A stretch of DNA of 64,000 bases from Dromaius novaehollandiae (Eukaryota > Chordata > Aves > Casuariiformes > Dromaiidae): assembly GCF_036370855.1 (NCBI RefSeq), contig NC_088098.1, forward strand, positions 207,125,336-207,189,335, read 5' to 3'. The translations under genes and the position numbers were made by a program. Shown piece by piece: positions 25,276-37,600 of the stretch; the first letter of the stretch is position 1; each line of letters opens with the position of its first letter. The notes below the pieces were generated by a model. The model made no database searches, had not been told where the DNA came from, and worked only from the letters and a program-made list of their open reading frames with translations.

Positions 25276-28200
25276 GCTGCAGAGTGCTTCCTGGACATAC
25301 TGAGCTGTCTCACTGCCGAGTCCCCGCGCAGCTTTCCAAGTGCTCCTGAAAAACAGGCCTTGTCATCCTCACCTCATATGCTTATAGGGAGACTCTCAGG
25401 AATGGCAGTCCCTGTGCCAGATGTAGGCTTAAATAATTAGCTCAAGATCATGAAAAAAAAACAACTGCAGAATTTAGAGCAGACGTAGATACTGTGGCCT
25501 TGAGTGTTGTTTCTAAACTGACTGTAGGAAAAAAACCACAGAATTATACAGATCATAATTATTGAACAGTCATTTGCATGTGACATCTGAGTCACTCAAA
25601 TAACAATTTTTTTCTGATTAGAAATGGACTTTTGGGTCCTGTACTTGGAACCTGATTTATCTTTAGTTAAATACCTCTTAAATCAGTGTTAAGTCATTGT
25701 GTTCTATTCAACAGATTTTAGATTGAACCAGCTCTGTGCTCCCTACAAAGGACTATTTACACTCTTAAAACAAACAGCATTTTATACAATTGCTGGATAG
25801 AGAGCCATGCCAGTGATTTTTAAACTAATCAGACATAAATCACTTTTTACTTACAGTCAGCAAATGGGCTTGAATAAATGCACCCAATGTTTGGGAGAAA
25901 AATATTTGCCTAAGTCTCTACCATGCAGAGCTCAAACACATCTGGAAAACCAGCAAATAAGCATTTCCCTTCTTGGGCACAAGTAAACAAGCAGCCAGTT
26001 TAAGCTCTATTTGCAAAAGTTAAATATAACAGTGATATAACATAAACACCTGAGGAAAAAAAATGAAGACTGGAGCACTCACCACATCCTGGTTGGGCAG
26101 GTAGTGTTAACAGAAATGCCAAAACTTACTGAAATACTGACAACTATTTGCTACAGAAGATGAGCAAAGAGAGAGATAAGCAGTCAACTTTGCTCCAACC
26201 AACATTAATCAAAACTTTGGCAGAAGTGGTTTGGGCCCTTTGTCTTTTATTGCTCAGTTGAAGACAGCGATGAACAAGCATGAGAAAAGCCACAGAAGAA
26301 AATAGTTATAGCAAAATGTGCCTAATCACAATCAATAGCAATATGTGCCAAAGCACAACCTTTATTTCATTTTGAAATTTAAGAAAAAAAAATGTCCAAG
26401 CACTTGAAAATTCTCTGTAGGTCAAGGGACAGTATTATTTTCTGAAAGGACACTTTTCCCAGCAGACATCCAGCTTTAATAAATGCTCCTTTTCATAGTG
26501 AAAATAACTCAGTACAGCCTCTCCAATGAAAACACATTTGCCCTGGCACAAGCAGGCTTTATTTCTAACCTCAGACGGTCTGGTTACTTGGAGAACAATC
26601 AGCCACTTCTATTGACTAAAAGATGGAAAAGTAAATATGAAAAGAATTTCTCTTCAAAAGGCAGTTTTCTACAGCTATCTTTCATAACATGTGAACAAGA
26701 GGAAACAATAAAATAGGGTCATTCTGTGCTGCTTCCTTTCTGTAATTTTATTGAGTGTTAATCTAAATAATTAATACAAATATAAAGCTAGTCCATTCCA
26801 TGAACGTTAAGAGACTTTACAGTATAAAACTCCCTGAGATACAATACAAGCATTATATGTAACTTAAAGGAAAGGATCACATACTTCTTTATTCCATTTA
26901 AACCATAATCAAACAGTAATATTAATTCTTCGCATTAAAAGAAGAACATAATTGCCTTAATTTCCTCCACCTCCACCCCAACAATTCTAGGCATAGAACA
27001 AAACCACTTTTTCAAAAGGTATTTGGAAAGATTTTTCTATTTAGAATAGAAAATAAATAGACTTAATTTTTTATGGATGGATTATATATATCACCTGCAG
27101 CATCTTGTGGAGATGTACATGATCTACAATCCAACTTGCTAATACAAATTTATTTCTTATCACTGAATTTGGACTCTACAAACTGAATTTAGAAAAAGAA
27201 GTCCTTCACTTATAACAGTATGCCTACTATTAGCTTCTTGCCCATCAGTCTGCAGAGCAAGCCAAAAGTCAGACTAGATTCACAGAGATGTTGCATAACT
27301 GACTTCAGCAGCTGTAGACCAAGTCTGAACTTCCTCCCAAATCTAAAGGGAAACCTGTGCAAAGCTTATGCGAATAGTATGAAACCAGAAAAGGCTACTT
27401 TTCTTCCTAAGCAAGTACTTTGTAACAGTTTTTACAAAACTGCAGCTTTCATTATGAAATTCTTGAAAATACTCAATACGTTATTTACAAATACAGCACA
27501 ACTGTGATCTTTTCATTCAAAATGATGCTTTAGATTATGGCATGACTGTTTTCTGAATTTTATAAAACTCTAATTACTCTATGATTTTAATTCCTGCTTC
27601 TCTTGGAAAGACTGAGAAAAAAGTATCAGTTGCAATCTTTGGAAATGCCTATACTAGGTATTACAGCCAGATCTTCTGCCTGGGGCATTACTAATGATTA
27701 CACAGAAGACAGTGCGTCAGGAAGCTTTCAGGGAATGCTAAAGAATTTAGAAAGACTGAAAAAATACTTTATTTTTAGCAGCCTGATGAAAAGCAGTGTA
27801 GTTTTAAAAAGCAGTTTAAAAGATAACTCACTACTTTTAAGAACAGATTTTTGTATACATTTAAGTGAACTGTGATTAAAAAGTAGACAAAAAAAGGATA
27901 GATCAAAAGGAGATTCTATTATCTTGACACTAGGTATCAGTGTTAATGCTATACTTAGAATTATTTTTTTAAAGATCTCAAAACAGCAGTTTTGCAGAAC
28001 TAGTAGCCACTGGGCAGAGGAACAGATGGCATGCTGTCAACAAGCTCCTGCTTTAAACTATCACTTAAGACCTCTCTGAAGGAAAATGCAGCATCAGGGA
28101 CCATTGCTACTGTGCTCTGCACTGAGTTAACCGTCTTCTCCGCTTTCCACATAAAATCCCTGCAGCAACTCTACAATTAACAACAGAAAAGTTCATGAAG

Positions 28201-29880
28201 CACTTTTAGCCGTCTTTCCTTGCACAATAAAAGAAGGGAATAGACACTGGAGCCAGCATGATCTCACCTAGTAAATCTGTACCAAATTACCCACAAGCTT
28301 CATTATTATTACAGATTTTTTTCAATAGCCTTTAGCTCCCTGCTTAGCCAATCATAAGGAACATCTAATTTAAAATAAATTACAGTCAGCTGTCAGCTAA
28401 TGACTATAGAGAACCTACTTGACACCCCTTATTGCTTGAGTCAAACCTAACCTTATTCCACCCTAAATACTACTCACAAATGCCAGTAAACTCACCTCTT
28501 CTGACACCCCTCGTTCATTTAAAACTGCCATTCTTGTTTCCTCACCTGTTCCGTTCCCCCTGCTTTTATTCCAAGTGAAGTCTCTGGGTAATCCCATGAC
28601 CTCAAATAGCTGCTGGACGAAACCCATAATCATTTGTCCTGCACTCTTGTAGGGTACCACTTTTTACCACCAAATCTTACAGTGGCAGGAGAGGAGGGAG
28701 GGCGCTGAGCATCCTGAGGACCAGGAAACTGCAATTGAAGTTTCCTTCCAGATTACAGCATACAAGATGCAAGTAACCAAAAAATATCATACATTGACTA
28801 CTAGGAAGATCTTAGTCCAGCAAAGTGGCAGAGCTTGAAAGGCTTGGGAACATCTACTGTAAGTTTTCTCCGTAGGCAACAACTGAGGAAGTCTTAGCTT
28901 GGGAATCTATTCATATATTGAAGAAAAAGAAAAGAAAAAGCTGAGGTGGAAGACACCCTCAAAACCAAAAGAAAAAAATAGTAACTCTTCCTCTCCCTTT
29001 CATGTTCTTTCTTTGTACAGTCTAAGTTTTTAACAACAGTTCAGATGTTATTCTATACAGTAGTTTTCTTTTGGAAAAGTTTTGGGGCTTAGGCTGTTCG
29101 TTTTTTCTTTTCTTTTTTTAATTATTATTTTTACAAACAGCAAAGTGGCCTTCTGAATCATCCATCACCTGGCAGAATTTTTAAAAATACATGCTATAAA
29201 CTAAAATAATTTCTACATATTCTAAAGATAACAGAGAAATAAGTTAATCTTTTGTATACATAATCAAGATAGTAATAAAAAAATCTGCAGTTCTGAGTCT
29301 TTCCCTGCTTTTTCCTATATGGCACTAATTTTGCAGTGAAAACATACAGACTCCTGTAAACATCAACTAATTCCTGAATAAAGCAAGGGTGGGAATGTTC
29401 CAGCTTTATTTCTACATTCTGCTTTTTCCTGTACTTATAGCTCTTCTCCACTTTCATACGGCATAAATGTGCTTTTGGCTTTAGTAGGCAATGGAAGAAA
29501 TACTTCATATTATCTGAGGCGTCTGTTCCACTCAGACCCAGACCCTTCCACACACTTTTTCCTAACTGGAATTTTTATTTGGCTCAAGGAGTTATTATTT
29601 GGTTGCTGCAATTTAAAACATTGCTAAAAAGTGCTACTATATCATTACATTCTTCCATTCAACACTTGAGCCTAAAAATTTGCCTGCAAAAGCTTCTTCA
29701 TATTCCTTATAATCACGGTTGAATATATTTGCCTTTGTGTAGCAAAAATATGTCTTCAGAGTACAGAAAGCCAGCACTGATCACGTATCTCCTATGAGCA
29801 GAAGAAAGTTTCTTGGTCCAGGAAGCTGTCGTTGCTGACAAAATTGGTTTCAGCTGTATGGCTGAAGGACTTGGCATAGT

Positions 29881-29886
29881 TTATTT
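29881..29886 (-). terminator. Candidate FUT4 polyadenylation signal
   Basis: AATAAA on the minus strand about 300 bp past the FUT4 stop. Another copy lies at 29405-29410. Which one is used, if either, cannot be told from sequence. Confidence 0.35.
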
Positions 29887-30189
29887 ATGTCTAGCTATGC
29901 ACAACTGTAAAGGTTTCAGATCTGCAGGACTTCTGGAAGCTTAGTTTCAGTCTTGAAGAGCTGCCTGACAGTCCTTCATACTTTCATAATGTTGCACTTT
30001 CATAAAAAGTCTCCCTTTTTTCAACTTTTCACAGCTTATTTGCCTGCATCCGTACGCTTTTCTTGACGACGACAGACCTCCACGTACCGCTTTGGCCAAG
30101 CAGGCGACCTCCGCGAGAGCCAGCCCTCGCTCAGCCCTGACAGAGCCTGTTCCCAGGAGAGGCCCGGCAAGCCTCGCCCGCCAGAGCCA

Positions 30190-31485
30190 TCAGCTTTCAA
30201 ACCAGCTGGCCAGATTTCGCACGGTCTTGATTTGATTCCCAGCCGTCCTCACGGCCTCGCAAACCTTGCAGTAATGCTCGTCCCAGAACGAGGTGACGTG
30301 GACCTCGTATTTCTTCCTCCAGGCGAAATAGCGCCTGTAGTTCGGCTTGCTCTTATCGAGGAATTTCAGGTAGGTGGCCAGCCGCCGGGGGCTGGGGAAG
30401 TCGTCGACGTGGATGAAGGAGTCGGGCGGGATGAAGCGCTCGTAGTTGGCCCTCCGGGGGCCGAGGACGACGGGGACGGCGCTGGCGGCGAAGGCGTTCC
30501 TCCAGAGCTTCTCGGTGATGTAGTCGGTGTGCTGGGAGTTCTCGAAGGCCAGGTAGAACTTGTAGGCGGAGACGGTGGTCACCACGCCGCCCTCGGCGAG
30601 CGCCAGGCCCCGCGCCCCGTACACGTCGATGGCCAGGTGCTCCTTCAGCTGGCGGTAGTAGCGCACGCGGGCGTGCTCCTCGTTCCAGTTGCTGATGACC
30701 CAGGCCACCAGGCGGGTCTTGCGGGGCAGGCTGAAGGGGCGCGGCGCCGGCGGCGCGTAGAGGTACCCGTAGGGCACGAAGACGTCCGAGTCCGCCCGGT
30801 AGGACATGGTCCAGTTGAAGAGGCCGGCGAAGGCGCGCAGGCCGGGCGAGTGCGAGGGCGACTCGAAGTTCATCCAGACCCAGATCTGGGCCGGGGGCCG
30901 CGGCGGGGGCGCGCGGGGCAGCCCCTGGGCGCCGTGCAGCGCCAGGTCGCGGTGGTGGAAGAGCACGGCCCGCGCCTCGCCCAGCCGGCCCCGGTCGGCG
31001 CTCAGGCGGCAGCCCGTGATGTTGTAGCGCCGCCGGCAGTCGGGCGCCCGCCGCGGCCGCCCGAAGGGCTCCCACCACAGCAGCACGCTCACCTCGGCCC
31101 CGGCCCCGGCCCCGGCCCCGGCCCCCGGCCCGGCCCCGGCCCCGGCGGGCGGCGGCTCCCGCAGGCAGGCGTACAGCGCCAGCGCGGCGCCCAGCAGCGC
31201 GGCCGCCAGCGCCCAGCGCGGCCGCCGCCGCCGCCACCAGCGCCGCGGGCAGCGCGGCCGCGCAGCGGGGCGGTGCCGCGGGCCCGGCTCCATCGCGGCC
31301 GCCCGCTCTGCCCCTCGCGGCCGCCGCGGGGGAGCCGCGGGGCCGCCGCCGGCCCGCGCATGCTGCTCCCGCCGCTGCTGCTGCTCCGGCTGCTGCTGCT
31401 GGCGCCGCCGCCTCTCAGCGCCCACCCCCTGCCCCGGCTGCGCCCCGGCGCACGGCGGCGGGCAGCCACCGCCCCGCCCGGCCAT
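30190..31485 (-). CDS. FUT4: Alpha-1,3-fucosyltransferase 4 (GT10 family), single coding exon
   Basis: This is a type II Golgi enzyme that transfers fucose from GDP-fucose in alpha-1,3 linkage to GlcNAc of N-acetyllactosamine, making Lewis x-type glycans. An ATG at 31293 gives 367 residues, close to the human short form. An in-frame ATG at 31485 adds 64 residues rich in Gln, Arg and Pro. In the 367-residue numbering I see an Arg-rich cytosolic tail, a membrane anchor at about 27-44, a Gly/Ala-rich stem at 50-66, and then the catalytic domain. Family blocks include VLLWWEPFG (70-78), WVWMNFESPSHS (138-149), YRADSDVFVPYGYL (165-178), YKFYLAFENS with DYITEKLWRNA (244-267), and the C-terminal RNLASWFES. 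Sequons lie at N91 and N160, and a Cys pair at 342/345. Both ATGs have G at -3 and +4, so the sequence alone does not settle the start. The whole frame is open and complete. Confidence 0.96.
   Translation of the reverse strand: MAGRGGGCPPPCAGAQPGQGVGAERRRRQQQQPEQQQRREQHARAGGGPAAPPRRPRGAERAAAMEPGPRHRPAARPRCPRRWWRRRRPRWALAAALLGAALALYACLREPPPAGAGAGPGAGAGAGAGAEVSVLLWWEPFGRPRRAPDCRRRYNITGCRLSADRGRLGEARAVLFHHRDLALHGAQGLPRAPPPRPPAQIWVWMNFESPSHSPGLRAFAGLFNWTMSYRADSDVFVPYGYLYAPPAPRPFSLPRKTRLVAWVISNWNEEHARVRYYRQLKEHLAIDVYGARGLALAEGGVVTTVSAYKFYLAFENSQHTDYITEKLWRNAFAASAVPVVLGPRRANYERFIPPDSFIHVDDFPSPRRLATYLKFLDKSKPNYRRYFAWRKKYEVHVTSFWDEHYCKVCEAVRTAGNQIKTVRNLASWFES
31094..31146 (-). repeat. GGGGCC-type hexanucleotide tract inside the FUT4 coding region
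   Basis: On the plus strand this reads as repeated GGCCCC units, four perfect copies followed by variants. It encodes the Gly-Ala/Pro stem stretch at residues 50-66 of the 367-residue FUT4 product. Length variation in multiples of six would keep the frame. Confidence 0.85.
31293..31485 (-). other. FUT4: Optional N-terminal extension of FUT4 between two in-frame ATGs
   Basis: The segment between ATG 31485 and ATG 31293 encodes 64 residues with Gln/Arg runs and no hydrophobic segment. Human FUT4 is also described with a long form starting upstream of the short one. The extension here has no similarity that I recognise to the human long-form leader, so it may be 5' UTR that happens to be open. 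Confidence 0.5.
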
Positions 31486-31512
31486 CGCGGCCCGGCCGCC
31501 CCGCCCTGCCCT

Positions 31513-31542
31513 GGCCCCGGCCCCGGCCCCGGCCCCGGCCCC
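31513..31542 (-). repeat. GGGGCC hexanucleotide tract, five units, upstream of the FUT4 ATGs
   Basis: Five perfect GGCCCC units on the plus strand, 28 bp upstream of the distal FUT4 ATG, so they would lie in the 5' UTR or core promoter of the minus-strand transcript. Confidence 0.85.
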
Positions 31543-32755
31543 GGAACCGGCCGCCCCCGCCCCGCCCCGCCCCCTCGGACTCCCCCCGAGGCTCCCCCGG
31601 CCCCGCGGGTATCACCCTCTCCTCCCCCGCAGGCCCTTTCCCCCCTTCCCCCTCTTTTCTTTCCTTCCGTGGCGGTGGCTGCTCTCCTCCGGCTTCATCT
31701 CGCACCCCGTCCCCTCCCTCCCCGCGGATCTTCGCTGTCACCCGCCGCCGCTCTGCCTCTGCCGGGCCTCGGCTCTCCGCTCCGCCCGTGGGCAGCGCGT
31801 GGGCACTGGCGGTCCTCGTCTGCCCGCGTCCCGCAGGCCCGCGTTCCCCTTCCCCGACCCGAGGACCTGTGCTCGGGAAGGGCCCCGCTTCCCCTCGCCC
31901 GAGCTCCCGCCGCAGAGCGGGCACCGAGCGGTGCGAGGACGCGGCTCACGCGGGCTTGGGGCCTCCGCAGGCCTGCGGGGAGGAGAGCGGGGCAGCACGC
32001 GTGGAGGGGCGCCCCGGCTGTCGGGGCACACGCACCGTCGAGGCCGACCCTCACTCCTCACCCTCTCGCTCACGATGAAGACTGCCTCGCTGCTTCCCAT
32101 GCACCTGCCCCCTTTCTATTCCTTCCGATCCACCTCCTTCCCAGAGCCCCAGGTTCAGTCAAAATCCTTTTCCTGCACAAGCAGACCTAGGGGCTACACA
32201 GTGTATTTGGTGGACCTGCAGGTAAGTACTTTAGAAGAGGTAGAGGATTTTCTTTTTAAATAGCTGCTATTTTGAAAGTTAACTTGAACGAAGTTTTGAA
32301 TAAATCACTTGGCAAAGAGATAGCAAGCAGCCACAGTAGCTTTGAATTCCTGCCAAATTCATCAAACAGTTTAAAGCGCCTTTGCAAGGATTTACAATTT
32401 GGCAAGGGAGAAATAAATACTTTAAACAAGTGGGATTTTTTATCTGTCATTTGAAAACATCTTTTAGAATCAAATATGTTTAATTTTTAAACCTCACAGG
32501 TATTTAAAAAAATACAAAACTTTATGCTTAACAGAAATTTACCTTTTCCGGCTCTGTTTTGCTGAGAATAATGGTATGAAAAGTATTTCAGATAGGCTTG
32601 AAACTTTTCCCCAATCATTTGCTTCAGTGAACTAAGAGATCATTGATTCACACAGTTCAGAGAATGTTTTTACAGAACTGGAGAGTTTCCAAATCTGACA
32701 CTACGCATTTTCTTATCCAACAGCTATAGATCCAAGGTCATCTCTTTTATAAGTC

Positions 32756-32833
32756 CACTGAAAACAACAGAGTTACATCAGGCATAAATTCAGTGAGAAT
32801 TTTATGCCTGGTGTAACTCCACTATCTTCAGTG
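32756..32833. repeat. Imperfect palindrome with 33-bp arms
   Basis: The arms 32756-32788 and 32801-32833 pair through CACTGAA, GAGTTACA and CAGGCATAA with a few mismatches, around a 12-base loop. The GAGTTACACCAGG core recalls old amniote interspersed repeats. A fossil foldback element is likely; a structured RNA cannot be excluded. Confidence 0.6.
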
Positions 32834-33459
32834 ACGGTGAAGGCTCACTGACCATTTACACTGCAGCATTGTATTTACATACCGAATAAGCCAAGGCCCC
32901 GTGACTTGCTGCTGTATTAGTAGAGAAAGTGACTCAAGACTGTTTTCCCCCCCAGAATAAAGAACAGTTGTGTGTGAGGTTGGTGTTAGTAGGTTAATAA
33001 ATAGAGGTACCTCCATAAACTTAATAGTTGCACATAAAAATACTTGCAGATTTCCATTGTCCATGTTGGAAGCACTCATAAAATATAAAAAACACCCAAC
33101 ACCAATGGTTATAGTTCAGCGATATTTTCTTCTGTATTGGAACATTATGTGCAAAATTTTCTATACTTCCATACCATATTTCTCTAATTCATGTACAAAT
33201 AAACACCTATCTCATTTGCTACCTCTTGGAAAATCTTTGAGGATTACCATCTTGTTGGTCCAACTCCATTCAGTTACAGAGAATGCGAATGGGATGTGCT
33301 AAACCCAAGCAGCATTCGTAGAGCTCTGATTCTTGAATGGGCTTCTGTGAAAACATCTGTACATGCATATATTTATCACAGAATCAAAATTAGAGTTACA
33401 GGTGGTCATCATATCTTCGTTAGCCAAAGTCAGTATTATATTACTTCTGTTCTAACACA

Positions 33460-34350
33460 CAGTGTCGATTGGAAGGGATCTCTGAAGGTCAGTAATCCAC
33501 CCTCCCACTCAGAGCAGAACCATTGCCAACAGAACCTCAGGTGCTCACCTAGGTGCTAGCTTGACCAGCATCAAGGTCTTGAACATATTCAAGGGTGGAG
33601 CCTTCATAACGTCTCTGGGCAGCCGTGCTGTTTCCATGCCGTGCCACCCTCTCAGTGAAGATTTTTTTCCTGATGTCTAACCCTGAACTCCCAACCTGTA
33701 ATTTGTGGCTGTTGCCCTTAATGTTATATCCAAGGACAGTCTGGCTCCATCACCTTCATACTTCACCTTAAAGATGGCTACTATTAAATCATCCCTTCAC
33801 CTCCTCTTCACAAGACTAGCCCAAGACCAGCTCTCTCAACCTCAGGAGAGGTTGAGAACCTATGAGAACCTACTGTGTGATGATCATCTTGGTAGCTTTC
33901 TACTGGATCCTGTTTATGTTCTCAACATCCTTCTTGAACTGGGAGGCTGGAAGCTGGACACAGTATTCCAGGTGCAGCCTCACCAGTGCTGAGAGTAGGG
34001 GGATAATTGCTTTCCTTGATCTGTTGGCCATACTTCTCCTGATGTTGCCCAGCATGTGGTTTGCTTTATTTTGGAGGAGAGCTCACTGTTGGCTCACATT
34101 CAGCTTTGTGTTCGCTGTAACCCCCAGGTCCTTTTCAGCACAGCTGCTTATCAGCCAGTCTATTCCCAGCCTGTACCAATGCATGGGGTTTTCTGCCTCG
34201 CATGCAGAACTCTATTTCTCCTTGTTGAACTTCACAAGGTTTTTGTTGACTATTTAAGTTTCTCAAGGCCTCTGCAAACTGAAGCTCTACTGTCCAGTAT
34301 GTCAACCCTCCCTTCTAGTTTAGAATTGTCTGCAAACCAGTGTGCTAGCC
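33460..34350 (-). mobile_element. CR1 LINE fragment, diverged
   Basis: About 890 bp of CR1 3' half in minus orientation, with recognisable ATTGGAAGGGATCTCTGAAG, GGACACAGTATTCCAGGTGC and CCAGGTCCTTTTCAGCACAG. It holds a short duplication (GAGAACCTATGAGAACCTA) near 33855-33872. Frames are broken. Confidence 0.9.
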
Positions 34351-37204
34351 AAAAGCAGCAAAAAAACTTAATTCAGTACAGTATACATAGGAGCTGTCTT
34401 GACAACTAACTACGCTGATTTATGTTACAACATGGGAATCTGGGAAAATTATTCCACAGTAAAAGAAAACTCCACACAAATATGGAAATATACTATAATG
34501 CCAATAAAGAGTCAAATTCTCTGCACTTTCAGTTCCCCAAAACAATAAACATCTTTCTTCTCATTCAGAGAGCCAAATAAGAAGCCAATAGCATAAACTG
34601 CACTCAGAATCAGTCCAGAGTCCACGCAATACACTGAACATTACTTAAAAAGAGAATAATCCCTGGTCTGCTTCATCTAATTTCAGAGTGGTCTAAAAAC
34701 TCAACCTCAGTTCTACTAATTTCCTTTCCTGAGCCATTTTTGAAAATAATGTGAGAAATTTGGGACCTATGAAAGTCAGTGGGAAAGCTCAATTGACTCA
34801 TGTGGAACTGTGATTCACTCAATATATTTGATCATGTCAACTGCAATTGTAGTTCTTATTTTCCTTCAGAAGCTAAAATTTCAGCATTGGTATAAGACTT
34901 TGGAGGAAGCTAAACTAGATTTTACTTGCCTAGTCAAGTTTTCATGTCTATTGCTTGAATATTTGTTTGTAAGCCATTCCAATTCCAAAGCCTAACCAAT
35001 TGCAGTTAATTCCTCACCCCCATTTTGGAGGTAAAACAGCCCAGGATCTAGCTCCTTCTTGGACTGAGGACCAGACAGAATTCTTGGTACTGTATACACA
35101 AGTCAGGGAACTGTGATTAACTGCTCCATGGAAACTGCAGTAAGCTCCACTGCTGATGATAGACAGGAATTAAAAAGAAAAAAAAGAAAAAAGAAAGCTG
35201 GCCCTTAGTAATGAGGCTTTTGCAAAATAAAAAAATATTTTGCTAATTTGAATGTTAAATATTTGCAGTTTCTAACAGCAATATTTTTTTTTTTGCCTAG
35301 AGCTGCCCATCTGGCTTCCTCATCTCCTCTGAATCATTCTGTTTTGTCGCACTTGAGAAGTATTTAGGCCTAGAAGATTCTTTGAAGTTATTTAAGAACT
35401 GTCTGGAAAACAGTTTAGAAGGTACAGGATGATGTAGCTGTATTTTCAGTCACAGTTATCAAGCCAGACAGCCTATCAACCAGGGAAATCCTGTGGAGTT
35501 TTTTATCCTAAAACAATGTGACCTGCTTAAAAGAGTGGAAGGATGCTATCGGTACCAAAATGACACCAACAATGACTTTGAAGTCTCTTCTTCATAAACA
35601 GTCCCTGCGGTTTCAACAGAAATTTTTGCCAAGAAAGGCACTAAGTCTTGTGTGAAAAAGAGTGATATAAGTTCTGTTCTGTATAAATTGCATGCTATAT
35701 TTTAGCATAATGTTTAAATGCCTATAATTTGATTACTTAATGTTTCATATTTGGGATTATGATCTTGCTGCTTGACAGTTTAAAATTCTGAAATATGACC
35801 AAAGATAAAAGATTCAGTTGCAAGCTGATGCCTGCCTCATTGAATGAATAGCTTCTGAACAGGCAAGCCCACATGACTGCACATGAAGCAAATGTGATGT
35901 TAAAATATTCTGCCTGGCTACAGTTCCATTTGTGCCTGTGACAGGAGTTGGATTAAATCGATGAAAAGCTGGCATTTCCAGGTCAAGGCACAGACATGAA
36001 CAGATGTGCTGAGCACACTGTGAATCAAGGATACTGTCCCCAAATGCTCTTCCACCTTCCATTGCAGTAGACATCTTTGCTGCTCATAAATAGGAGCCAA
36101 AACTGGAGCAGAAAGCTCTCCTACCAAAAGCAAGCCCAAATTTGGCTCTGCAGATATTTGTTAGCTATTACTATGGATTTCAATCTTGCTTGGTTTTTTT
36201 TTGGAGCACTGCACTAAGTAGGCTTATAAATTCAGAGAGAAAGAAGTATGCATAAACTGCACCTTGAGGCTTAATCTACTGATGGATATGTAAAATTATT
36301 TTAAGATGAAGATCTGTAATTCTCCAACTGGCTTCAGGAACACAACCGTTTCTGCCAGCACAGAGTCTCTTCGAATCACTGGAGTACAGAGATCAGTTCA
36401 GAGAGTGCTGAGGGATGCAGTTGTTACTCCAAGTTATATATTAAGTTCACCTACAAGCACTCCCCTGATTACTAGAACGATATCACTCTCATTCTGCTTC
36501 TACCAGTGATAAAATAAAGGAGAAAATATTTTGAAGAAAAAAAAAAGTGTTTGTTTAATCTCCATTGCTTAATTCAGCCCTTTCAAGCAATGATGATTTT
36601 ATGGAGAAGTGTCTTTTTACAGTTGGAGCTTAGCTATATTGTGTAACAATTTCCTTTTATTCCAATCTGAATTGAATGCTCACCCACATCTTGTTTGTCC
36701 TGAGAACATTACATAGAGACAAGGCAAACAAAAAACGACTTAAGGCACAACAGGTACTTGGAGGTAATTTGGAGGAAGCTGAGAAAGTTCATATCCAGCC
36801 CTTCACACGGGCAATGGCACCTAGTAATCAGATGACAAAAGCACCTTCAAGTTCAGTATGGCATGCAGTAAGGACACGATTAAATTGGGCATGGTCTCCT
36901 TCAGTTGTCCAAGCAAGGCCTGATTATACAGTTATGCACTGAAATGTCTTCAGTGATTCAGGCAGGCACACAAATGCTACAAATACCTTCCACGTGCACT
37001 AGCTCGAATAAGAGGGGTGGACAATAGTCTTAGAGACCTCGATGACAAACTTGCCCTCCCACAGCGCTTAGCTGCTGACTAGTAAGAATCAAAGATCATG
37101 ATGCTTCACAGGGTAAAAACCACTCCCTTGAAAATAGGTTTGGACTCTTAAAATTTTGTCTGACAGTGGCAAAGCCATGGTGCCTGCTCTTGGCAGAGGG
37201 TGCT
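34351..37204. other. No gene seen
   Basis: AT-rich spacer between CR1 fragments, with an A-rich purine run near 35172-35197. Confidence 0.55.
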
Positions 37205-37600
37205 GCCTGTGGTCCTTCCCGTTTTCCACTCTCTGCTGGTCATAACCATGTTCCAGCTGTTCTGTGGTCCCTCCACTCCAGGACCATGTACAGTTGGGTT
37301 TTGAGTATCTCCAAAGATGGAGAGTCAACAACTTCCCTGGGCAAGTTATTCCAGTGTTCAATCACCCTCTCAGTAAAAAAGCTTTTTTCTTATGTTTAAA
37401 TGGAATTTCCTGTAATTCAGTTTGTGCCCATTGCCTCTTGTATTCTCACTGGATACCACGGAGAAGAGCCTGGCTCCATCATCTTTACTCCCCCCCATCA
37501 GGCACTAATACACATTGATAAGTTCTTCCTGAGCTTTCTCTTCTCCAGGCTGAACAACCCCAGCTCTCTTCAACATCCATCCCAGGCACCGCTCCATGCA
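37205..37600 (-). mobile_element. CR1 LINE 3'-region fragment
   Basis: Diverged CR1 3' sequence in minus orientation, with the TTCCAGTGTTCAATCACCCT and CTTCTCCAGGCTGAACAACC blocks. The last bases of the 3' end and its terminal repeat are not recognisable. Confidence 0.85.

Larger units (their letters stand above)
18518..29880. other. No gene seen
   Basis: AT-rich DNA downstream of FUT4. Part near 29400-29880 may be FUT4 3' UTR. No PIWI-family exon was noticed by eye. Confidence 0.55.
30050..32060. promoter_or_regulatory. CpG island covering FUT4 and its promoter
   Basis: CpG density and GC content rise sharply over about 2 kb and fall on both sides to AT-rich DNA. Upstream of the FUT4 ATG there are clustered CCCCGCCCC boxes (about 31556-31575) of the Sp1/KLF type. 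The island covers the whole coding exon, which explains the very long antisense open frames there. Confidence 0.8.

Noticed and set aside
30232-32190. 652-codon open frame on the plus strand over FUT4
   Set aside because: It is antisense to the FUT4 coding exon and its CpG island. High GC lowers stop frequency, and the peptide is low-complexity Arg/Pro/Gly with no family.
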